Shown: positions 25,930 through 35,500 of the stretch, one piece after another | Numbering within the stretch: position 1 is the first letter of the stretch | Layout of the letters: the number at the start of each line of letters is the position of its first letter | Assembly (NCBI GenBank): GCA_001038565.1 | Contig: LFJO01000005.1 | Location: forward strand, 1,023,207-1,087,206 | Direction: 5' to 3' | Length of the DNA stretch: 64,000 nucleotides | DNA from: Alkalihalobacillus pseudalcaliphilus | GTDB lineage: Bacteria > Bacillota > Bacilli > Bacillales > Bacillaceae_D | Notes under the pieces: generated by a model | What the model was told of the DNA's origin: nothing | The model's input: only the letters and a program-made list of their open reading frames with translations | The model's database searches: none | Made by a program: the position numbers and the translations under genes

Positions 25930-26728
25930 GCCTTTTATAGAGACTAAAGAATATAAACGATTTGCTGAGTTTTGTGATGCGTGTAGAAAATACAAATATA
26001 TCGGTATATGTTATGGCTTGCCAGGCGTAGGAAAAACATTATCGTCTCAACATTATGCGAAGTGGTCTTATGTTAATAAGCAAATTTCTTATAAAGGTGC
26101 GGATCAAATTGGTATTAATGCAGATGAAAGAATACTTAACTGTAAAACGATATTCTATACGGCTCCTTCCATAAAAGCATCCCAAATGATAGGTGACATC
26201 AGGCTTTTGGGTGGGCGATTAGGAATGGTGAAAAGTGTGTATAAATATTTAGAAGAGGGCGAGGAGGAAAAGTACTCAACAGATTGGACTGAGGATGTTG
26301 ATTTAGTCATTATTGATGAAATTGATAGATTGAAATTACAAAGCTTAGAGCAATTAAGGGATTTATACGACCAAAACAACTTTGCTCTTATTTTAATCGG
26401 TATGCCGGGTATAGAAAAACGATTAGCCAGATATCCTCAGTTATATTCAAGAATTGGTTTTGCACACGAGTTCGAAAAATTAAGTAAAGATGAAACTCAT
26501 CATATTTTACAATATAAATGGGATGAATTAGGGGTTTCTATAAAACTGGAGGACTTTTCAGACTATGAAGCCATTTCTACTATTATACGAATTACTAATG
26601 GGAACTTCCGATTAATCCATAGGTTGTTTTCTCAAATTGAAAGGATTTTAGAGATTAATCAATTAAATTCCATAACAACTGATGTTGTTGAAGCGGCTCG
26701 AGATAGTTTAGTTATAGGTATAAAATAA
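25922..26728 (+). CDS. TniB/Tn552-type transposition ATPase
   Basis: A 268-aa AAA ATPase that would choose targets for a DDE transposase. Walker A GLPGVGKT is at residues 32-39 and Walker B LVIIDEIDR in the middle. Length matches the 271-aa ATP-binding protein of Tn552. It overlaps the preserved tip of tniA, so the original order was tniA-tniB. Its C-terminal tail is also found fused to a tniA start at 13050-13095, from a diverged second element. Without its transposase it is probably inactive. Confidence 0.85.
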   Translation: MNKPFIETKEYKRFAEFCDACRKYKYIGICYGLPGVGKTLSSQHYAKWSYVNKQISYKGADQIGINADERILNCKTIFYTAPSIKASQMIGDIRLLGGRLGMVKSVYKYLEEGEEEKYSTDWTEDVDLVIIDEIDRLKLQSLEQLRDLYDQNNFALILIGMPGIEKRLARYPQLYSRIGFAHEFEKLSKDETHHILQYKWDELGVSIKLEDFSDYEAISTIIRITNGNFRLIHRLFSQIERILEINQLNSITTDVVEAARDSLVIGIK

Positions 26729-26735
26729 TGAAGGG

Positions 26736-26768
26736 GATGTTATCTTTAATCTGATAACATCTTTTTTT
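26736..26768 (+). terminator. Terminator after the TniB-like gene
   Basis: GATGTTATC and GATAACATC form a 9-bp stem with an 8-nt loop and seven T. Confidence 0.88.
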
Positions 26769-27062
26769 ATGCTCAATAATTATTGGGGGATTATCTACAA
26801 TTAATTTGAGGATTGTACAATGGATTAAAAGTAATTGCTATAGCTTTAGAATAAAGTTTGATTAAAAATACTTTAAACCCTTGATATTACTGTATATAAA
26901 AAGCTATCGTTTTGAATAAAGATTGATCAAAACGATAGTTTTCTTTTATTTTTAAGAACTGTTGTTTATAAAAAAGATTGATTATTTTAAAACTCTTTGT
27001 TTCACTAACGCCCCCTTTAGTTCAATAAGCAAACTCAAATGAGTTTGCTTATAAAGTTAGTG
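26769..27062. other. Gene-free stretch with a second hairpin
   Basis: AAAGCTATCGTTTTGA and TCAAAACGATAGTTTT (about 26900-26943) form a long stem with T-rich flanks; it may terminate transcription from the left. AAGCAAACTCA/TGAGTTTGCTT (27029-27051) is another hairpin, at the end of the minus-strand oxidoreductase gene. No coding frame is supported. Confidence 0.5.
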
Positions 27063-28160
27063 TTATTCTATTTCAAAATCCTTTATATTGGCTATTGGTT
27101 GAAGTGTTGCTTCTGGATTAAAGGTAGAAAGTTCTTCATCTTTTTGTACCTTTTTGACCCAATCGTGATCAGCTAAAGCCCCTTTACCAAGAGCCACTAG
27201 ATCAGCACCGCCATCGTTTAAAATTTTGATCGCTCGATCTACATTTTCGAGTTGCCCGTTTGCGATAATGGGTAATTTGCTGTACTTTTTCGCAAGAGAT
27301 ACAAGAGAAGTCTCGCTACCTTCAAAGGCAGGTTGCCACGCTTCAAATTCTGTTACGTGAATATAGTTCAAACCCGATTTACCTAATGCACTAAAAATGA
27401 TCTTTGCATCAGCTTCTTTGCCTGACCACTTGTAAAAGTAGTCATTGACTTGTGATTGTGAAATTCTCATACCAACAATAAACTGGTCATCTGCAACGGC
27501 TTCTGTTACGGCATTAGCAACTTCAACAAGGAACCGCACTCTATTTTCCGTGCTTCCCCCATATTCGTCTGTCCGTACATTCGTGTACTCTGTTAAAAAA
27601 GCATCCAATAAATAACCATTTGCGCCATGTAATTCTACGCCGTCAAAACCAGCAAATTTTGCTCTTTTTGCAGATTCCACAAAGCTGTTTTTTACATCTT
27701 CCATCTCCTCTTTTGTAATGGCTCTAGGAAGTTTAAAAGCTCCTTCTCCCAGATAAAATGTTAGTTGCTCCCCTTTTGGTTGAACGGCAGAAGGGGCAAT
27801 AGTTTCGTCTGTAAATCGGTTTCCTTGTGAAAGTGGTCCGGTATGTTGCAATTGCATAAAGATTTTTCCACCTTCTGAATGAACAGCGTCAGCAACCTTC
27901 TTCCATTCTTTCGCTTGTTCATCCAATGCAATACCCGGTTGAAACTGATACGTCTGACTGTTCTTGTCATCTATATAAGTGCCTTCCGTAATAATCAAAC
28001 CAAAACCACCCTTTGCAAAAGAACGGTAGTATTTAACCATTCTCTCTGAAACGAACCCTTCTTGGTCTGCACTAATTCTCGTCATTGGTGCAACCCCTAC
28101 TCTATTTTTAAGCTCCGTGTTATTAATGTTTAGTGTTTGGAACAAGATGTTTTTATCCAT
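27063..28160 (-). CDS. Old yellow enzyme family NADH:flavin oxidoreductase
   Basis: A 365-aa FMN-dependent ene-reductase of the OYE/YqjM class. Visible motifs are VGVAPMTRIS near the N-terminus, the HGANGYLLDAFL active-site segment with EYGGS after it, and a C-terminal GGADLVALGKGAL phosphate-binding loop. Such enzymes reduce electrophilic alkenes or other xenobiotics. AGGAGG precedes ATG 28160; the earlier in-frame start lacks one. It is divergent from a LysR regulator that probably controls it. Confidence 0.88.
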   Translation of the reverse strand: MDKNILFQTLNINNTELKNRVGVAPMTRISADQEGFVSERMVKYYRSFAKGGFGLIITEGTYIDDKNSQTYQFQPGIALDEQAKEWKKVADAVHSEGGKIFMQLQHTGPLSQGNRFTDETIAPSAVQPKGEQLTFYLGEGAFKLPRAITKEEMEDVKNSFVESAKRAKFAGFDGVELHGANGYLLDAFLTEYTNVRTDEYGGSTENRVRFLVEVANAVTEAVADDQFIVGMRISQSQVNDYFYKWSGKEADAKIIFSALGKSGLNYIHVTEFEAWQPAFEGSETSLVSLAKKYSKLPIIANGQLENVDRAIKILNDGGADLVALGKGALADHDWVKKVQKDEELSTFNPEATLQPIANIKDFEIE

Positions 28161-28296
28161 TATTAAAATTCCTCCTGTTGAATTGATGATTGACAACTTC
28201 TTAATTGTTAGCTTAAATGAAGTATGAAATTTAGTAAAATGAATATATTAAAATTATACGTTCAATAATATTGAACCAACATAAGGAGCTACTTTC

Positions 28297-29148
28297 ATGG
28301 AGCTACGCCAATTAATTACGTTTAAAACGATTGTAGAAAAAGGAAGTTTTAATAGAACCGCTGAACACTTAGGCTATTCACAATCCTCAATTACAACTCA
28401 TATCAAAGAGCTTGAAAAAGAATTAGCTAATCCCTTGTTCGACCGATTAGGGAAAAAAGTTGTTTTAACCCATTTTGGAGAACAATTCTATCCCTATGCG
28501 AACCAAATTATTGAGCTTTACAATCAATCTTTAAATATTGATAAAGAGCCACAAGGACAACTAACAATCGGTATTTCAGAGTCGTTGACGATCTGCCGTG
28601 TTCCGCTTATTTTGCTTGAATTTAAACAAAAATATCCAAAGGTTAATCTGCATGTGAAATCATTAGAGAACTATGATGTTACCAAGAGTTTACAAAGCGG
28701 GGAAATTGATTTAGCACTTATTCTAGAGAAAGAAGATTGGGTAAAAGAAGATTTGTTTATTGAAGAATTGGTTCGGGAAAAAATGGTGCTCATTAGTCCT
28801 AACGAGATTGATGCTTCAAGAACGGCTTTGTATTCAGATTTAAGGTGTAGTTACAAGTCCGTTTTTGATGAATATATTAAGTTAAACCAGTTGGACATTG
28901 AAGCGAGTTTAGAGTTTCAGAGCATTGAAGCAATCAAGCATTGTGTTAAACATGGGTTAGGCATATCGTTAGTGCCTTTATTTTCAGTGAAAGAGGAATT
29001 AAAAGACGGTGTTTTTAAGGGGCAAGAAGTAACAAATAAGCAAACGTCAATCTCAACATATATGATCCACCATAAAGATAAATGGATTTCTCCATCCATA
29101 AAGAGCATGATGGACATTGTTCAAGAACATGCAAGTCGTTGGGAATAA
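28297..29148 (+). CDS. LysR-family transcriptional regulator
   Basis: A 283-aa LysR protein: N-terminal winged helix-turn-helix with SFNRTAEHLGYSQSSITTHI, then an effector-binding domain beginning GQLTIGISESL. It is transcribed away from the OYE gene, with a 136-nt shared promoter region, the usual layout for a LysR and its target. The ligand is unknown. AAGGAG precedes the ATG. Confidence 0.9.
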   Translation: MELRQLITFKTIVEKGSFNRTAEHLGYSQSSITTHIKELEKELANPLFDRLGKKVVLTHFGEQFYPYANQIIELYNQSLNIDKEPQGQLTIGISESLTICRVPLILLEFKQKYPKVNLHVKSLENYDVTKSLQSGEIDLALILEKEDWVKEDLFIEELVREKMVLISPNEIDASRTALYSDLRCSYKSVFDEYIKLNQLDIEASLEFQSIEAIKHCVKHGLGISLVPLFSVKEELKDGVFKGQEVTNKQTSISTYMIHHKDKWISPSIKSMMDIVQEHASRWE

Positions 29149-29173
29149 AAAAGAGCTTCTTAGCTCTTTTTTT
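29147..29173 (+). terminator. Terminator after the LysR gene
   Basis: AAAAAAGAGC and GCTCTTTTTT form the stem around TTCTTA, ending in T. Confidence 0.85.
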
Positions 29174-29264
29174 ATATCACTAACCTGCTTGCTTGTTTAA
29201 GTGTAATTAATCACAATCTTTATCTGATTTAGTTAAATAAAACAAGCTTTAGAGAAATGAACTA

Positions 29265-29470
29265 AGGCGAATAGCATCGCAACATTTTTATAAACATCAC
29301 AACTTTATTCAAAACATCGCGACTTTATTTCAAATCAACAATTGCAAAGAAATCTACCTCAGCAACACTGTTACATCTGAAAATACGCAATATAAAACCC
29401 AAATATACGCAATATAAATATCAAATTGACAAGTGTCTCATAAGACTTATCTCAAAAATGAGGTGATATT
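29265..29470 (+). repeat. Likely res site with short direct repeats
   Basis: Contains two copies of ATACGCAATATAAA (near 29383 and 29406), three imperfect copies of ACATCGCAACTTTATT (29274-29335), and GTGTCTCATAAGACTTATCT at about 29434-29453. These lie directly before a Tn3-type resolvase gene, where res subsites are expected. The last element also appears at 13404. Confidence 0.55.
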
Positions 29471-30046
29471 TTGCGGAAAATAGGTTATATTCGTGTCAGT
29501 TCGACTAGCCAAAATCCTTCAAGGCAATTTCAGCAGCTGAACGAGATCGGAATGGATATTATATATGAAGAGAAAGTTTCAGGAGCAACAAAGGAACGAG
29601 AGCAACTTCAAAAAATGTTAGAGGATTTACAAAAAGATGACATTATTTATGTGACTGACCTAACTCGGATCACTCGTAGTACACAGGATTTATTTGTATT
29701 AATTGATGATATAAGAGGTAAAAAGGCAAGTTTAAAATCATTAAAAGATTCATGGCTAGATTTAACAGAAGATAATCCATACAGCCAATTCTTAATTACG
29801 GTAATGGCTGGTGTTAACCAATTAGAGAGAGATCTTATTCGTATGCGACAACGTGAAGGGATTGAGTTAGCTAAAAAGGAAGGAAAGTTTAAAGGACGGT
29901 TAAAGAAGTATCATAAAAATCATGCTGGAATGAATTACGCGGTGAAGCTATATAAAGAAGGAAGTATGACTGTAAATCAAATTTGTGAAATTACAAATGT
30001 CTCTAGGGCTTCATTATATAGAAAGCTATCGGAAGGGAAACAATAA
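29471..30046 (+). CDS. Tn3-family serine resolvase
   Basis: A 191-aa resolvase with catalytic Ser10 in YIRVSSTSQN, the TDLTRITRSTQDLF and VNQLERDLIRMRQREG segments, and C-terminal HTH VSRASLYRKL. The start is TTG after GAGGTGAT. It is distinct from the resolvase at 12143 and resembles those of Tn917/Tn1546-type elements. No tnpA follows it here. Confidence 0.88.
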   Translation: MRKIGYIRVSSTSQNPSRQFQQLNEIGMDIIYEEKVSGATKEREQLQKMLEDLQKDDIIYVTDLTRITRSTQDLFVLIDDIRGKKASLKSLKDSWLDLTEDNPYSQFLITVMAGVNQLERDLIRMRQREGIELAKKEGKFKGRLKKYHKNHAGMNYAVKLYKEGSMTVNQICEITNVSRASLYRKLSEGKQ

Positions 30047-30354
30047 TCGTTAATTATTCCATTATACGAAGGGCCAGATTGTTGAATATGCGTTACCCTA
30101 GAACAAACAGTCAGTGCTCATTTTTTAACACCAGAATTAGTACAGAATTTATAAAAAGGAATGTCTTGATATATATATATGAATGGTTTTGTGAGTTGAT
30201 CAAAATGTTCCCGAACCGAAAAAAAGGTACAAGGTTATTTTCCATAAGTATCAGTTAAACTAGCCATTAAGAATAGAACAAATAAATATAGAAATATGCT
30301 AAAATAATGGTATTACCAAAAAAGATATTTATTGGAAAGAGGTTGAAGGTGTTT
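30047..30354. other. Gene-free stretch before csoR
   Basis: AT-rich. A short frame ending HFLTPELVQNL (about 30100-30150) may be a gene tip but has no start. TAAAAT near 30300 could be the csoR -10 box. Nothing else supported. Confidence 0.4.
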
Positions 30355-30663
30355 GTGACTAACATTCCAGAGCAATCAAATAAATCAACTCAGCGCTCTA
30401 CTAAGGAAAAAGATCAATTAATGGGAAGGTTAAAGAGAATTGAGGGGCAAGTTAGAGGAATTCAAAATATGGTCGATAATGATCGATACTGTATAGATAT
30501 TCTAACTCAAATATCAGCAATAAATGCTGCAATGAACAAAGTAGGTCTTCAACTATTAGAAAAACATACAAGACATTGTGTTACTGATGCGCTAAAAGAT
30601 GGAGATGGAGAAGAAGCTATACAAGAATTAATGGATGTTTTTAAACGATTTACAAAAGCATAA
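30355..30663 (+). CDS. csoR: CsoR copper-sensing repressor
   Basis: A 102-aa CsoR with the copper ligands Cys, His and Cys in the canonical spacing: YCIDIL, then 24 residues later LEKHTRHC. The start is taken as GTG 30355 because GAAGGTG lies just upstream and the longer frame begins at the presumed -10 region. It should repress the three downstream units through the ATACCC-N5-GGGTAT boxes and release them when Cu(I) binds. A hairpin follows, so it is a separate transcript. Confidence 0.9.
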   Translation: MTNIPEQSNKSTQRSTKEKDQLMGRLKRIEGQVRGIQNMVDNDRYCIDILTQISAINAAMNKVGLQLLEKHTRHCVTDALKDGDGEEAIQELMDVFKRFTKA

Positions 30664-30668
30664 TACCC

Positions 30669-30703
30669 AATACCAGTAGTAAAATCGACTGGTATTATTT
30701 TTG
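30669..30703 (+). terminator. csoR terminator
   Basis: AATACCAGT and ACTGGTATT form a 9-bp stem, followed by ATTTTT. Confidence 0.85.
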
Positions 30704-30712
30704 ACTCTTGAC

Positions 30713-30729
30713 ATACCCTACGGGGGTAT
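30713..30729 (+). promoter_or_regulatory. CsoR operator 1
   Basis: ATACCCTACGGGGGTAT, an inverted ATACCC/GGGTAT repeat with a 5-bp centre, overlapping a promoter beginning TTGACA (30707-30712). Confidence 0.88.
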
Positions 30730-30760
30730 GGTAAATTAGTTATTGAGAGGAGGAAATGTT

Positions 30761-30895
30761 ATGACAGAGTTGTTAAAACTTCCAATAGAAACGTGTTGTA
30801 GCAACGCCTTTATAGCAAATAAAAGCAATATTTCTGAATTTCCAACTGTGCTCATTAGAGGAATGAACAGGTTTGAAAATCAATTAGGGGCATAA
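30761..30895 (+). CDS. Small copper-regulated Cys-pair peptide
   Basis: A 44-codon gene that begins at ATG 30761 after the excellent site GAGAGGAGG, 15 nt... spaced by AAATGTT, and only 31 nt after CsoR operator 1. The product starts MTELLKLPIETCCSNAFI and ends FENQLGA. A CC pair near residue 12 could hold Cu(I). It has no recognisable family and might be the relic of a longer copper protein. Its dedicated operator and strong ribosome binding site argue that it is expressed. Confidence 0.6.
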   Translation: MTELLKLPIETCCSNAFIANKSNISEFPTVLIRGMNRFENQLGA

Positions 30896-31033
30896 AAAGT
30901 TTAAAGGTGAGTAAAACTTATTGTGTCGATATAATAATACAACAAATTTCAACTGTTCAAGCTACAATAGTTGGAATTTCAAAATCGATAAAGTGGAATA
31001 TTTCTGTTTGAGAAATATATGTTTGTTTTTCAT

Positions 31034-31050
31034 ATACCCAACTAGGGTAT
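31034..31050 (+). promoter_or_regulatory. CsoR operator 2, before copZ
   Basis: ATACCCAACTAGGGTAT, perfect 6-bp arms, 28 nt upstream of the copZ start. Confidence 0.9.
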
Positions 31051-31078
31051 AGTAAATATAAAGGAGGAAGATTTAACG

Positions 31079-31315
31079 ATGCAAAACGTAACTCTTAACG
31101 TACAAGGAATGTCTTGTGGACATTGTGTAAATTCTATAGAAGGTAATGTTGGAAAATTAAATGGAGTCGATTCTGTAAAAGTACATCTTTCCGAAGGAAA
31201 AGTAGATGTAACTTTTGATTCAACAATCTTAAGTTTAAACGAAATTACGGAAATTATTGAAGAACAAGGATATGAAGTAGAAAATGGACCAGCTCAAGGG
31301 GAAAGTTGTCATTAA
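31079..31315 (+). CDS. copZ: CopZ copper chaperone
   Basis: A 78-aa single heavy-metal domain with Cu(I) motif GMSCGHC (Cys13 and Cys16) and the KVHLSEGKVDVTFD strand. It carries Cu(I) in the cytoplasm to CopA or CsoR. A further Cys lies in the C-terminal ESCH. AAGGAGGAAG is its ribosome binding site. It has its own operator and terminator. Confidence 0.95.
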   Translation: MQNVTLNVQGMSCGHCVNSIEGNVGKLNGVDSVKVHLSEGKVDVTFDSTILSLNEITEIIEEQGYEVENGPAQGESCH

Positions 31316-31323
31316 CAAAATCT

Positions 31324-31358
31324 AGATCGTGCATAATAATAGCACGATCTGTTTTTTT
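31324..31358 (+). terminator. copZ terminator
   Basis: AGATCGTGC and GCACGATCT form a 9-bp stem around ATAATAATA, then a run of seven T. Confidence 0.9.
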
Positions 31359-31367
31359 AAACAAAAC

Positions 31368-31384
31368 ATACCCCCATAGGGTAT
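31368..31384 (+). promoter_or_regulatory. CsoR operator 3, before copA
   Basis: ATACCCCCATAGGGTAT, perfect 6-bp arms, 28 nt before the copA start. Confidence 0.9.
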
Positions 31385-31412
31385 AAAAAGTTATGAGAAG
31401 GAGTGAAACATA

Positions 31413-33851
31413 ATGTCACAAAAAGAAGCTACACTTCAAATATCGGGGATGACTTGTGCGGCTTGTGCAACAAAAATTGAAAAAACCTTATCTAAAATAG
31501 AAGGGGTAGAAAAAGCAAATGTTAATTTTGCTATTGAAAAAACAAAAGTTGTCTATGATGATGCAAAAACGAATGTAAAAGCATTTGAAGAAAAAATAAA
31601 TAAACTTGGTTATGAAGTAGTACATGAAAAGCAAACGTTTGATATTTCTGGAATGACTTGTGCAGCTTGTGCAAATAAGATAGAAAAACGTTTAAGTAAA
31701 TTGGATGGAGTCTCTAATACACATGTTAATTTTGCATTAGAAAATGTAACGGTAACTTTTAATCAAGATCAAGTAACTTCTAGTGAAATGATAGAAGCAG
31801 TAAAGAAATTAGGATATACCTTAAAGCCCGAAACTTCAAAAGCAGAAACGGCAAGTAATAAGGAAAAAGAGGTGCAGCACCAAACAGGAAAGTTTCTGTT
31901 TGCTGCAATTCTGACTTTACCTTTGTTATGGACGATGGTAACACATTTTGAGTTCACCTCTTTCCTATACGTACCAGATATGCTGATGAATCCTTGGGTA
32001 CAGTTAACACTAGCAACACCAGTACAATTTATTGCAGGAGCACAGTTTTATTCTGGGGCATATAAAGCCCTTCGAAGTAAAAGTGCCAACATGGATGTAT
32101 TAATCGCTCTCGGAACCACAGTGGCTTTTCTCTACAGTATTTTTCTTGGTTACGAATGGCATGTTGCTGGGCAATTAGGAATGGCAGATCTCTATTTTGA
32201 AGCAGCAGCTGTAATTATCACATTAGTTATTCTCGGTAAATTGTTTGAAGTACGTGCAAAAGGTAGAACTGGGCAAGCAATTCAAAAATTGTTAGGTATG
32301 CAAGCAAAAACGGCTAGAATCATTCGCGATGGAGAAGAAAAAGAAGTTGCCATAGAAGAAGTGGTTGTAGGTGATCAAGTAGTAGTTCGCCCTGGAGAGA
32401 AAGTTCCTGTGGACGGAAAAATTATTAAAGGACAGTCTGCAGTTGACGAGTCCATGATTACTGGAGAAAGTATTCCAGTTGATAAAAAAGTAAATGATGG
32501 AGTAATTGGTTCCACTATTAATAAGAATGGCATGTTGTTAGTGGAAGCTACAAAGGTAGGAAAAGATACAGCCTTAGCACAAATTGTGAAGGTTGTAGAA
32601 GAAGCACAAGGAAGTAAAGCAGACATTCAACGTGTTGCAGACAAAGTCTCTGGAGTATTTGTGCCAGTTGTTGTAGTTATCGCTATTGCTACTTTTCTAG
32701 TTTGGTATTTCATAGTTGCACCAGGTGATTTAAGAGCAGCTCTAGTACCGATGATCACAATCTTGGTGATAGCATGTCCATGTGCTCTAGGTTTAGCAAC
32801 TCCAACTTCTATAATGGCTGGCTCTGGGAGAGCAGCAGAACTAGGAGTCCTTTTTAAAGGAGGAGAACACCTAGAAAACACTCGATCCATTAATACAGTA
32901 GTTTTAGACAAAACAGGAACAGTTACAAAAGGAGAGCCAGAGTTAACTGATTTTATATTACAAGATGATTTTTCAGAAGATGAGGTTCTTAAATTAGTTG
33001 GATCTGCCGAAAAAAATTCGGAACATCCATTGGCAGAAGCTATTGTGAGAGGCGTATTAGAAAAAGGAATTACAGTTGAAGAAGCAGAAGAGTTTGAAGC
33101 TATCCCTGGTTTTGGTATAAGCGCTGTAGTTAACGGAAGAAAGGTTTTTGTAGGCACAAGAAAATTAATGCAACAACAACAAATTAATACCTCCGAACTC
33201 GAACAGTCGATGAGTAAGTTAGAGACTGAAGGAAAAACAGCTATGTTAGTAGCTATTGAACAAAGATTTGCTGGAATTATTGCTGTTGCAGATACAGTTA
33301 AAGACACCTCTAAAGAAGCAATTAAAAGAATGCATGACTTAGGACTAGAAGTAATTATGCTAACAGGTGATAACGAAAGAACGGCAGCAGCGATAGGAAA
33401 ACAAGTAGGGATTGATAGAGTAATCGCGGAAGTAGTGCCGGAACAAAAAGCAGATGAAATTAAGAAACTTCAACAAGAAGGAAAGAAAGTAGCAATGGTT
33501 GGTGATGGAATCAACGATGCACCAGCATTAGCAGTTGCTGATATTGGTATGGCAATAGGCACGGGTACAGATGTTGCAATTGAAGCCGCAGATATAACTC
33601 TCATGCGGGGGGATCTACACAGTGTAGCAGATAGTATCATAATCAGTAGCAAGACCATGCGTAACATTAAACAAAACTTATTCTTTGCATTCTTCTACAA
33701 CTCAGCATCTATCCCTATAGCAGCAATTGGTTTACTTGCCCCATGGGTTGCAGGTGCTGCCATGGCATTTAGTTCGGTATCAGTTGTCCTGAACGCCTTA
33801 AGGTTACAACGGTTAAAATTGGCTAAAGGGGGAGTAGCTAATGTCGATTAA
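31413..33851 (+). CDS. copA: CopA Cu(I)-exporting P-type ATPase
   Basis: An 812-aa P1B-1 ATPase. Two N-terminal metal domains each carry GMTCAAC (Cys15/Cys18 and a second near residues 83-86). Then come the membrane helices, CPC (Cys455, Cys457), phosphorylated Asp499 in DKTGTVTKG and [11 protein letters not shown]. It pumps Cu(I) out of the cytoplasm. Its last codons overlap the next gene by 11 nt, so that gene is coupled to it. Confidence 0.96.
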   Translation: MSQKEATLQISGMTCAACATKIEKTLSKIEGVEKANVNFAIEKTKVVYDDAKTNVKAFEEKINKLGYEVVHEKQTFDISGMTCAACANKIEKRLSKLDGVSNTHVNFALENVTVTFNQDQVTSSEMIEAVKKLGYTLKPETSKAETASNKEKEVQHQTGKFLFAAILTLPLLWTMVTHFEFTSFLYVPDMLMNPWVQLTLATPVQFIAGAQFYSGAYKALRSKSANMDVLIALGTTVAFLYSIFLGYEWHVAGQLGMADLYFEAAAVIITLVILGKLFEVRAKGRTGQAIQKLLGMQAKTARIIRDGEEKEVAIEEVVVGDQVVVRPGEKVPVDGKIIKGQSAVDESMITGESIPVDKKVNDGVIGSTINKNGMLLVEATKVGKDTALAQIVKVVEEAQGSKADIQRVADKVSGVFVPVVVVIAIATFLVWYFIVAPGDLRAALVPMITILVIACPCALGLATPTSIMAGSGRAAELGVLFKGGEHLENTRSINTVVLDKTGTVTKGEPELTDFILQDDFSEDEVLKLVGSAEKNSEHPLAEAIVRGVLEKGITVEEAEEFEAIPGFGISAVVNGRKVFVGTRKLMQQQQINTSELEQSMSKLETEGKTAMLVAIEQRFAGIIAVADTVKDTSKEAIKRMHDLGLEVIMLTGDNERTAAAIGKQVGIDRVIAEVVPEQKADEIKKLQQEGKKVAMVGDGINDAPALAVADIGMAIGTGTDVAIEAADITLMRGDLHSVADSIIISSKTMRNIKQNLFFAFFYNSASIPIAAIGLLAPWVAGAAMAFSSVSVVLNALRLQRLKLAKGGVANVD

Positions 33852-34656
33852 AAAGTGGGTAATCATAGCAAGTGTTTATCTGATTGCGGTATTTGGAGGA
33901 TATGGACTCCTTACGGGAGAAAACCCTTTTAAAAGTGGTGCAATGAATCATCAAGAACATGCAGAGGGGCATGAACCAAAAAATGAAAGTGATGGGCATG
34001 GCAACCATGCCCATCAAGAAGATGGCCCTTCTGAAATAGAAGTGAGTGTTTCATATGTAGATAACGAGCTTACTATTGAATTAATGGATGATGAAGGTAA
34101 TGCACCAACTTTGTCTATCACACATGAAAAGGAAATGCATGCCATTTTAGTTTCTAGTGATTTAAAAGAATATATTCATCTACATCCGGAAAACAAGGAT
34201 GATGGCATTTTTGTTGTTGAGGAAAGTTTAAGTAGTGGACAGTATGAAGTTTTCATTGATATTAAACCGTCTACCAAAAACTATGAGGTGGAAGCAATCC
34301 CATTAAACATTGGCGAAACATCTACCCCAAATGCAAGCCTAACACCAGATGAAGAGTGGACAAAGGATATAGAGGGCAAGAAGGTTACTTTAGAACCTAT
34401 ATCAGCAAAAACGGGTGAAGAGGTTCTGTTGAAATTTGATCTTCATGGGGAAAAACCCGAAAAGTATCTTGGTGCGTTAGGTCACGTTGTTATTATTGAC
34501 GAACAAGTTGAGGATTTCATTCATGTTCATCCTACTTCAGAGCAAGAGACCAATTTTATCACTCATTTCTCCAAACCTGGACTATATAAAGTTTGGGCAG
34601 AATTTAAGTTTGAAGGAAAGGTAAACGCTTATCCATTCGTCATTGAAGTTCAGTAA
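33841..34656 (+). CDS. Membrane-anchored His-rich HVHP protein
   Basis: A 271-aa protein of unknown family. Residues 5-24 form one membrane segment with a positive start, so the rest is probably outside the membrane. A linker rich in His follows ([10 protein letters not shown] and GHGNHAHQE), then two similar beta-rich halves carrying IHLHP and IHVHP motifs, each next to a short SSD or GALGHV segment. His clusters suggest copper binding at the cell surface. It overlaps copA, so it is expressed with it. A shorter paralog without the membrane segment lies at 35501-36199. Confidence 0.7.
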   Translation: MSIKKWVIIASVYLIAVFGGYGLLTGENPFKSGAMNHQEHAEGHEPKNESDGHGNHAHQEDGPSEIEVSVSYVDNELTIELMDDEGNAPTLSITHEKEMHAILVSSDLKEYIHLHPENKDDGIFVVEESLSSGQYEVFIDIKPSTKNYEVEAIPLNIGETSTPNASLTPDEEWTKDIEGKKVTLEPISAKTGEEVLLKFDLHGEKPEKYLGALGHVVIIDEQVEDFIHVHPTSEQETNFITHFSKPGLYKVWAEFKFEGKVNAYPFVIEVQ

Positions 34657-34689
34657 AGATTCTAGTAAAAGATTTAGAATTTCATGGAG

Positions 34690-34716
34690 GCCAGGTAGTG
34701 ATTCTACTTGGCTTTC
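34690..34716 (+). terminator. Probable terminator of the copA transcript
   Basis: GCCAGGTAG and CTACTTGGC pair (with one G-T) around TGATT and are followed by TTTCC. Confidence 0.6.
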
Positions 34717-34788
34717 CTCAATAAAAATAGAAATTTCCACATCTAAATAAGACGATAAAAAACATTACTTTTGGAGGGAGAGGAGCTA

Positions 34789-35412
34789 ATGACAGTTAAA
34801 AAAATCAAATTAGCAGTAAATGGTGGGATTGCATTTGGAGCAAAGCTAAATGCCAGACAACTTATACTTATTGCTAGTTACATGAACAACGAAGAAGAAG
34901 TGGAATTAACCACTTTTCAACAAATCTATATTGAAGTAGAGGAAGAAAGAGTAGAAGAAATTAAAGAAAAGTTTAATGAGGTGGGACTTTTTTGTTATCC
35001 TGTAGGGAATTTTGTGAAGAGCTTAAGAACTTGTAATTTTTGCAAGGGAGAAGAAGAAGAAGGTATGCCTGTAGCAAAGGAAATAAACAAACGCATTGCT
35101 GGAAAGCCAGTTCCTTTCACATTAAAACCTGCCTATACTGGTTGTCCCGTAGGTTGTGGGGAACCTCTTGTCAATGACATTGGAATAATGAAAAGAAGTG
35201 ATGCTTATGACTTATATATCGGTGGTCATTCAAAAGGGAAAAATGCTAGAGTTGGCAATTTGGTTTTAGAACAATTAACACCTGAACAACTTTATGAAGC
35301 AGTTGATAAGATAATCACTATTTATTCGGAAAATGGAAAGAAGAGAGAAGCACTTTTCAAATTTGTTGACCGTTTTGGCTTAGAAAACATAAAAAGTCAT
35401 TTAGTTAATTAA
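34789..35412 (+). CDS. Small nitrite/sulfite reductase-like protein
   Basis: A 207-aa protein resembling one half of siroheme nitrite/sulfite reductases. It opens with a ferredoxin-like half domain (TTFQQIYIEV, then a helix). It holds Cys82 and Cys85 in LRTCNFCKG and Cys119 and Cys123 in YTGCPVGCGEP; the latter is the usual Cys-x3-Cys of the [4Fe-4S]-siroheme site, while the first pair is closer together than normal. Full enzymes are two to three times longer, so it may bind only a cluster. GGAGGGAGAGGAG precedes ATG 34789. Its place inside a copper island is notable, since Cu(I) attacks iron-sulfur sites. Confidence 0.7.
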   Translation: MTVKKIKLAVNGGIAFGAKLNARQLILIASYMNNEEEVELTTFQQIYIEVEEERVEEIKEKFNEVGLFCYPVGNFVKSLRTCNFCKGEEEEGMPVAKEINKRIAGKPVPFTLKPAYTGCPVGCGEPLVNDIGIMKRSDAYDLYIGGHSKGKNARVGNLVLEQLTPEQLYEAVDKIITIYSENGKKREALFKFVDRFGLENIKSHLVN

Positions 35413-35500
35413 TGTGTAATATTCTTCAACTTGAAAAAACTATAATAAATTTTGTGTTAAAAATTCTATTCTAGAACAAAAATAGAAGGAGAATCTGTTT

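Noticed and set aside
32627-33307. 226-codon reverse-strand frame inside copA
   Set aside because: Long only because copA codon usage leaves the antisense frame open; Ser/Thr-rich without motifs, while the sense strand is a clear P-type ATPase.
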